From: an uncultured Lachnospiraceae bacterium
Lineage (GTDB): Bacteria; Bacillota; Clostridia; Lachnospirales; Lachnospiraceae
DNA length: 10,079 bases
Direction of reading: 5' to 3'
Assembly (NCBI GenBank): GCA_934370915.1
Contig: CAKRNI010000082.1
Location: forward strand, 1-10,079
Part shown: positions 5,652-10,079 of the stretch, one piece after another
How positions within the stretch are numbered: the first letter of the stretch is position 1
Layout: each line of letters starts with the position of its first letter
Position numbers and translations under genes: made by a program
Notes under the pieces: generated by a model
Seen by the model: the letters and a program-made list of their open reading frames with translations, nothing else
Database searches by the model: none
What the model was told of the DNA's origin: nothing

Positions 5652-7343
5652 ATGCTTGTTGGTTTACATGTAAAAAATCTTGCTCTGATTGAGCAGGCTG
5701 ACGTGGAGTTTGGAAACGGTTTAAATATCCTGACCGGTGAAACCGGAGCCGGAAAGTCGATTATCATTGGCTCTGTTGCCCTGGCGCTGGGCGCGAAAGC
5801 GTCAAGGGATATGATCAGATGTGGGGAAGAGTATGCGTATATTGAGCTTATTTTTTCGGTTGATGACGAGAAAAAACGGGAAGAATTAAAGAAAATGGAT
5901 GTGTATCCGGATGAAGATGGTCTTTTGATCATCTCAAAAAAGATCACCCAGACGAGAAGCATCAGCCGGATCAATGACGAGACAGTGACGACGGCGCGCT
6001 TAAAAGCCGTGACCGGAAAGCTTCTCGATATCCATGGACAGCATGAACATCAGTCTCTCCTTCATAAGCAGAAACATCTGGAGATCCTTGATGAATATTC
6101 CTGGAGAGAGACAGGAAGCTTAAAAAGAAATGTGGCAGAGAGTTACCGGAGATATCTGGAATTAAAGGGAAAACTTGACGGATTCTCTCTGGATGAGGAA
6201 AGCCGGAAGCGGGAACTTGATTTCGTGAGATTCGAGATCGATGAGATTGAGGATTCTGCATTAAAACCGGGCGAAGAGGAAGAACTTGCGGCGAAATTCC
6301 GTAAATTTTCCCATAGTCAAAAAATTATGGAAAGCTTACAGGGAGCTTATCAGGCGGTAGATGGGGACGCGATCGGGCGTGCGTACCGTGAGATGGAAAG
6401 TGTGGCATCCTACGATGAAAGACTGTCCGGGATCGCTGCGGGGCTTTCTGACGCGGAAAGTATTTTATCGGATATCTGCAGGTCGATCTCAGACTATATG
6501 GATGAGATGGAGTTTTCAGGGGAAGATTTTAAAAAGACGGAAGAACGTCTGGATCTTGTCCGTGGAATTATGGCAAAATACGGAAACAGCGAGGAAGCTG
6601 TCTTAAAGAGTCTGGAAGAAAAGAAAAAACGACTTGAGGACTTGGAAAACTATGCGGAACTGGCGTTTGCCGCAAAAGCCGAGTTTGAGGAGCAGAAGCG
6701 GGTTCTGGGACTTCTCTGCGGACGGCTCTCGAAGGAGAGAGAAAAAGCAGCAAAGATTCTGGAGAACCGGATCAGGGAGGAGCTTGAGGATCTGAATTTT
6801 CTTCATGTGGAATTTCGGGTAGATGTACACCGGACCGATCACTTTACGGCAGCCGGCTCCGACGAGGTAGAATTTTTGATCTCCACAAATCCGGGAAGTA
6901 TTCCGCCAAGGCCGCTGGGGGAAGTTGCTTCCGGCGGTGAACTTTCAAGAATTATGCTGGCGATCAAGACGGTCCTTGCGGACACGGACGATATTCCAAC
7001 TCTGATCTTCGATGAGATCGATACCGGTATCAGTGGACGGACTGCCCAGAAGGTATCGGAGCGCCTGTCCTATATCGGAAAAAAGCATCAGGTACTCTGT
7101 ATTACCCACCTTCCGCAGATTGCGGCAATGGCGGATACGCACTTTGAAATAAAAAAATCTGTGGAGAATGGTGTGACTGCGACGAAAATCAGAAAGCTTA
7201 CAGAGAATGATGAGGTAGATGAACTCGCGAGACTCTTAGGCGGCGCTGAGATTACGGAAAAAGTACGGGAAAATGCCGAGGAGATGAAACGTCTGGCTGA
7301 GGAGACGAAGAATCACAGAGCTGTACTTCGAACAGCGGGATGA
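5652..7343 (+). CDS. recN: DNA repair protein RecN (SMC-like ATPase)
   Basis: RecN is an SMC-related ATPase that acts early in recombinational repair of double-strand breaks. This protein has 563 residues, normal for the family. Visible features are Walker A GETGAGKS (29-36), a long charged coiled-coil middle region (roughly 150-375), the ABC signature SGGELSR (427-433), Walker B LIFDEIDTGISG with Asp454-Glu455, and the switch segment CITHLPQIAAMA. The start is the ATG at 5652, with GAGGGA about 6 nt upstream. An in-frame ATG at 5583 would place the coding region across the -10 and two LexA boxes, so I reject it. It is a single-gene transcription unit with its own LexA-controlled promoter and a terminator at 7398-7431, consistent with DNA-damage induction independent of the upstream operon. 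Confidence 0.97.
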   Translation: MLVGLHVKNLALIEQADVEFGNGLNILTGETGAGKSIIIGSVALALGAKASRDMIRCGEEYAYIELIFSVDDEKKREELKKMDVYPDEDGLLIISKKITQTRSISRINDETVTTARLKAVTGKLLDIHGQHEHQSLLHKQKHLEILDEYSWRETGSLKRNVAESYRRYLELKGKLDGFSLDEESRKRELDFVRFEIDEIEDSALKPGEEEELAAKFRKFSHSQKIMESLQGAYQAVDGDAIGRAYREMESVASYDERLSGIAAGLSDAESILSDICRSISDYMDEMEFSGEDFKKTEERLDLVRGIMAKYGNSEEAVLKSLEEKKKRLEDLENYAELAFAAKAEFEEQKRVLGLLCGRLSKEREKAAKILENRIREELEDLNFLHVEFRVDVHRTDHFTAAGSDEVEFLISTNPGSIPPRPLGEVASGGELSRIMLAIKTVLADTDDIPTLIFDEIDTGISGRTAQKVSERLSYIGKKHQVLCITHLPQIAAMADTHFEIKKSVENGVTATKIRKLTENDEVDELARLLGGAEITEKVRENAEEMKRLAEETKNHRAVLRTAG

Positions 7344-7397
7344 ATCGGCAGAATGAGAAAAAACTGACAGGGTGAAAATAAGAAAGCATCACATAAT

Positions 7398-7431
7398 AGG
7401 AGAGGAGCAAAAAAGCTGCCTCTCCTTTTTT
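7398..7431 (+). terminator. Rho-independent terminator of recN
   Basis: AGGAGAGG (7398-7405) pairs perfectly with CCTCTCCT (7419-7426). AGC/GCT pairs inside the stem with one bulged G, around an A6 loop. A run of six T residues ends the signal at 7426-7431. It lies 55 bp after the recN stop codon and separates recN from spoIVB. Confidence 0.9.
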
Positions 7432-7570
7432 AATAACGGTTTCTGTGATGGCTGGGAATGACTGTCTGACAAAGTGGAAACGATAAAAGGGAAGCGGGCA
7501 GCTTCGGAAAACTGCAGTGCAGGCGCGACAGCGGCGGTGCGGATAAAGAACGAATAAAGGAGGAGCTGCC

Positions 7571-8848
7571 ATGATGAAAAAAGAATCGTTTCGACGGATC
7601 CTGATCCGGATATTCTGGATTTCTCTCGTCTTTACAATCGGATTTTCTTGGGTCTATATCCGGTATGCAGTGCCGGATCGGCTGAATCTGGTGGTCAATG
7701 AGGAAGAAGTCTTTCATTTCGCTCTTCCTCCCGGAGTGACCTTTGAGAGTGACAGCGAGGAGGTTGTCCTGAAGAATGCTTCAGAAATCCCGCAAGGAAT
7801 GATCCGGATCGAACGCCCGGATGCAGTCTCCATGTATGGAAAAAATGAGGGAAGCTACCGGGTTGGAATGAAGTTCCTGGGACTTATCCGGATGAAAGAC
7901 ATTCAGGTGGAGGTGGTGGATGGATCTTATGCGATCCCCTGTGGAATGCCGGTGGGGATCTATTTAAAATCAAAGGGCGTTATGGTGATCGGGACAGGGC
8001 AGATCACAAATGATACGGGAAACGTTGTGGAACCTGCTTACGGGCTTTTAAAGTCCGGAGACTATATCCAGACGGTGGACGGAGAAGATCTGGAAGATAA
8101 AAATGATCTGGTGGACGCGGTGAGCGCGTCAGACGGAAAGACGCTGGCGCTCGGAATCCGGCGTGATGGTCGCAGAATCGAGGTCGATATGACACCGGTT
8201 CTTGCGGAAGACGGAAGCTATAAGCTTGGTGCCTGGGTCAGGGATGATACTCAGGGAATCGGAACCATGACTTATGTGGATATGAACGGAAATTTTGGTG
8301 CTCTCGGCCATGGGATCAGTGACAGTGATACCGGGGAACTGGTGGATATTGAAGGTGGGGAACTCTACGAGACCCAGATCCTTGGGATCGAAAAAGGCCA
8401 GACCGGAAAGCCGGGGGTCATGTCGGGAGTGATCTATTACGGAAAAGGAACAAAACTGGGGGAAGTGAAGGAGAATACGACGGAGGGAATATACGGAACC
8501 GTAAACAACCATTTTCTGGATTCAATAAAAACCGATGCGATTCCTGTCGGCTTCCGACAGGATATCCACAAGGGAACTGCGTACATCCGAAGCAATGTGT
8601 CCGGGGAAGTAAAAGATTATGAGATCGAAATTCAGAAGGTGGATTACGGCAGCATTCAGAAAAATAAAGGCCTGGTTCTCCGTGTTGTGGATGAGGAACT
8701 TTTAAATTTGACAAGCGGCATTGTCCAAGGTATGAGCGGTTCACCAATTATCCAGGACGGAAAACTTATCGGGGCTGTGACCCATGTGTTTATCAACGAT
8801 CCGACGAGGGGGTATGGGATCTTTGCGGAGAATATGATCTCGCATTGA
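7571..8848 (+). CDS. spoIVB: SpoIVB sporulation serine peptidase (S55 family)
   Basis: SpoIVB is made in the forespore, is secreted into the intermembrane space and cleaves SpoIVFA, releasing the pro-sigma-K protease, thereby linking forespore and mother-cell programmes. The 425-residue length is normal. Residues about 10-32 form an N-terminal membrane segment. A PDZ-like domain spans about 125-205 (GDYIQTVDGEDL). The S55 domain carries the putative catalytic His247 in ALGHGISD and nucleophile Ser391 in VQGMSGSPI; Asp374 is a candidate third residue. The conserved tail has AVTHVFINDPTRGYGI. The start at 7571 has GGAGG 7 nt upstream; the adjacent ATG at 7574 is also possible. In the 139 bp after the recN terminator I find no convincing sigma-G or sigma-F promoter. 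It shows that the organism is a spore-former or descends from one. Confidence 0.95.
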   Translation: MMKKESFRRILIRIFWISLVFTIGFSWVYIRYAVPDRLNLVVNEEEVFHFALPPGVTFESDSEEVVLKNASEIPQGMIRIERPDAVSMYGKNEGSYRVGMKFLGLIRMKDIQVEVVDGSYAIPCGMPVGIYLKSKGVMVIGTGQITNDTGNVVEPAYGLLKSGDYIQTVDGEDLEDKNDLVDAVSASDGKTLALGIRRDGRRIEVDMTPVLAEDGSYKLGAWVRDDTQGIGTMTYVDMNGNFGALGHGISDSDTGELVDIEGGELYETQILGIEKGQTGKPGVMSGVIYYGKGTKLGEVKENTTEGIYGTVNNHFLDSIKTDAIPVGFRQDIHKGTAYIRSNVSGEVKDYEIEIQKVDYGSIQKNKGLVLRVVDEELLNLTSGIVQGMSGSPIIQDGKLIGAVTHVFINDPTRGYGIFAENMISH

Positions 8849-8969
8849 GCGGGAACAATTTATGGGAAAGGTATTTAGAGCTTATAGGGATTTAACAGAA
8901 AGTGAGCAGAGGGGAGCTGGACACAGGGGGTATCGTTGTGAAGGAGCTCATATCTGTTTGAACAGTCAT

Positions 8970-9725
8970 TTATGCCAGTGTTTGTAGGAACGTGCTTAAC
9001 AGGTTCGCCGGAATCTGTCCCGGCGCGGATGCCTTTCCTGCGGTTCCGAAGGTCACGCAGGAGCCGACGAGCTGACCGCAGATCCGGCTGATGACGCCGG
9101 TGGGGCTCATGGACATGGTGATCACCGGGGTATCATCGTGCTCTTCCTTCATGGTCAGTGTGGCATCGAGCAGTGTCAGGACATCCCGCTCACACTGCGG
9201 CATCACCGCGAATTTCACGATATCGGCACCCAGGGACTGCATCAGGCAGAGATTGCTTATGATGATGTTCTTATCCGGCGTTGCGGTAAAGTCGTGACGG
9301 GAAGCGACGACCTTCACACCGACCCGGTGGGCTGCCGCAACGATCGTTTTCATCGTCTCTTCCCCGCGGGAGAGTTCCACGTCCACGAGGTCGATGAGAC
9401 CGCTGTCGATCACGGCGAGGATCGTCTTCGTGTAGGCCTCTGTGTCGATCTCCATCATTCCGCCTTCCACGCTGGTACGGATCGTGAAGAGTACCGGAAT
9501 ATTCCCTAAAGCATTTCGGAATAAAGTCATTGCCTTGATCCGGACTTCGGGATCTTCCATACCGGTGTAGAAGTCCGCACGCCATTCGATCAGGTCAAAC
9601 GGAGTATGTCGGATCAGATTTACAGATTTTTTCAGGTCATCAAGATTTGTATCCGTAACCGGAATGCAGATCTTCGGCATTCCGTCTCCCAATTTTACAT
9701 TTCTTACCTTTACAATTGCTCCCAT
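8970..9725 (-). CDS. aroD: 3-dehydroquinate dehydratase, type I (AroD)
   Basis: This 251-residue class I enzyme converts 3-dehydroquinate to 3-dehydroshikimate through a Schiff base, the third step of the shikimate pathway (some homologues act in quinate use). The Schiff-base lysine is Lys171 in ADIVKFAVMPQ and the general-base histidine is His144 in ASRHDF, one residue off the E. coli positions 170 and 143. Other family marks are EWRADF near the N-terminus, MSMSPTGVISR, and FGTAGKASAPGQIP near the C-terminus. The ATG at 9725-9723 has GGGGAG 9 nt upstream on the - strand. It is convergent with spoIVB (121-bp gap, no terminator seen) and has its own promoter at 9864-9892. No other shikimate gene lies in the window. 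Confidence 0.96.
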   Translation of the reverse strand: MGAIVKVRNVKLGDGMPKICIPVTDTNLDDLKKSVNLIRHTPFDLIEWRADFYTGMEDPEVRIKAMTLFRNALGNIPVLFTIRTSVEGGMMEIDTEAYTKTILAVIDSGLIDLVDVELSRGEETMKTIVAAAHRVGVKVVASRHDFTATPDKNIIISNLCLMQSLGADIVKFAVMPQCERDVLTLLDATLTMKEEHDDTPVITMSMSPTGVISRICGQLVGSCVTFGTAGKASAPGQIPANLLSTFLQTLA

Positions 9726-9792
9726 AAGCGGTTACTCCCCTGTTTCTATATGATTGATGTAATATTTGGTCATGCGATATATAACGCGCATC

Positions 9793-9842
9793 TCGCAGCA
9801 AGAATGCCAGCGCTTTGCATTCCAAATCGGCAAAGCCTGCGA
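9793..9842 (-). other. Structured segment of the aroD 5' leader, related to the argR-recN element
   Basis: Read on the - strand, TCGCAG then GCTTTGC (9842-9830) can pair with GCAAAGC (9818-9812) and CTGCGA (9798-9793). This forms a 6+7 bp helix with a 13-nt bulge on the 3' side. An alternative pairing, GCATTC with GAATGC (9817-9822 and 9802-9807), competes with the inner helix. The loop region contains GCCGATTTGGAATG, identical to 5363-5376 on the + strand. The structure begins about 15 nt after the predicted transcription start. It may be a repeat fragment or a regulatory leader; no T-run or known riboswitch core is recognisable. Confidence 0.55.
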
Positions 9843-9863
9843 AGCGTGATCAGCTATGTCCAT

Positions 9864-9892
9864 AGTATAAAGACAGGAGAGAAAAAAGTCAA
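9864..9892 (-). promoter_or_regulatory. Sigma-A promoter of aroD
   Basis: On the - strand, TTGACT (9892-9887) and TATACT (9869-9864) are each one base from consensus and are separated by exactly 17 bp. An A/T-rich tract just upstream (about 9905-9925) resembles an UP element. Transcription should start near 9857, leaving a leader of about 130 nt before the aroD ATG. Confidence 0.88.
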
Positions 9893-9936
9893 CACTTACG
9901 TACGTTAAAGTTTAAAAATTTAAAGCAATATATCAA

Positions 9937-9955
9937 CAGGAACGATCAATTCCTG
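9937..9955. repeat. Inverted repeat CAGGAA-N7-TTCCTG
   Basis: CAGGAA (9937-9942) and TTCCTG (9950-9955) form a perfect 6-bp inverted repeat around CGATCAA. That heptamer recurs at 9957-9963, just after the right arm. The repeat lies upstream of the aroD promoter in gene-free sequence. It could be a protein-binding site or a small hairpin. Confidence 0.5.
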
Positions 9956-10027
9956 CCGATCAAGCAAACTTATCGATCGATCGCAAAGGCGTGCAAAGAA
10001 TTGTTAAAATAATATCATATAGATTTA

Positions 10028-10049
10028 CAGGAAAACTGTCTTATTCCTG
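10028..10049. repeat. Inverted repeat CAGGAA-N10-TTCCTG
   Basis: CAGGAA (10028-10033) and TTCCTG (10044-10049) have the same arms as the repeat at 9937-9955, with the same flanking A before and C after, but a 10-nt spacer. The left arms of the two copies are 91 bp apart. Confidence 0.5.
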
Positions 10050-10079
10050 CATTTCACACATCAATTTTTACCATTCATA

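Larger units (their letters stand above)
9893..10079. other. Gene-free AT-rich region upstream of aroD, to the window edge
   Basis: With the aroD leader, this completes a gap of about 350 bp beyond the aroD start. I see no credible coding region or RNA gene. It holds the palindrome ACGTACGT (9898-9905), an A/T tract (9906-9925), the microrepeat (ATCG)3 at 9972-9983 and two CAGGAA/TTCCTG inverted repeats. It probably contains control sites for aroD and for a gene beyond the right edge. Confidence 0.5.

Noticed and set aside
7371..7398. CATAATA at 7392-7398 as a sigma-G -10 for spoIVB.
   Set aside because: There is no matching -35 at the right distance, and transcription would run straight into the recN terminator.
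8862..8987. 41-codon + strand open frame after spoIVB.
   Set aside because: It has no good ribosome site, overlaps the aroD 3' end and has no recognisable similarity.
9606..9908. 100-codon + strand open frame overlapping the aroD start and promoter.
   Set aside because: It is antisense to the aroD N-terminus, its leader and its promoter; no ribosome site or family resemblance.

Overview
The window looks like chromosomal core sequence from a spore-forming, low- to mid-GC member of the Clostridia, most likely a Lachnospiraceae-type organism. The basis is gene order (xseB-ispA-dxs-tlyA-nadK-argR-recN-spoIVB, a classic Firmicutes/Clostridia block), purine-rich Gram-positive ribosome binding sites, a Bacillus/Clostridium-type LexA operator and a SpoIVB sporulation protease. 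The species cannot be named from sequence alone.

Region 1 (1-5285, + strand) is a tightly packed operon of six genes: the small subunit of exonuclease VII (xseB), a short-chain polyprenyl diphosphate synthase (ispA), DXP synthase (dxs), a TlyA-family rRNA 2'-O-methyltransferase, NAD kinase (nadK) and the arginine repressor (argR). Its promoter is left of the window. ispA and dxs cover two steps of MEP-pathway isoprenoid synthesis. NadK supplies NADP for reductive biosynthesis.

Region 2 (5282-5651) is a 366-bp intergenic region. It begins with a 129-bp structured element (5282-5410) bounded by perfect 14-bp inverted repeats; the left repeat contains the argR stop codon. A strong Rho-independent terminator follows (5469-5523), then a sigma-A promoter for recN with three LexA-type SOS operators over and around it.

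Region 3 (5652-8848, + strand) holds recN (SMC-like DNA repair ATPase), its own terminator, and spoIVB (sporulation serine protease). The usual spoIVB neighbour spo0A is not downstream.

Region 4 (8970-10079) holds aroD (type I 3-dehydroquinate dehydratase, shikimate pathway) on the - strand, convergent with spoIVB. It has its own clear promoter and a structured leader of about 130 nt. That leader shares an exact 14-mer with the argR-recN element, which suggests a dispersed repeat family. The last ~190 bases carry no gene but contain two related inverted repeats.

Most genes are ordinary housekeeping genes. The most interesting signals are non-coding: the 129-bp inverted-repeat element, its link to the aroD leader, and the triple LexA operator of recN. 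At protein level, the serine before the first Asp-rich motif of the prenyltransferase predicts a product longer than C15.
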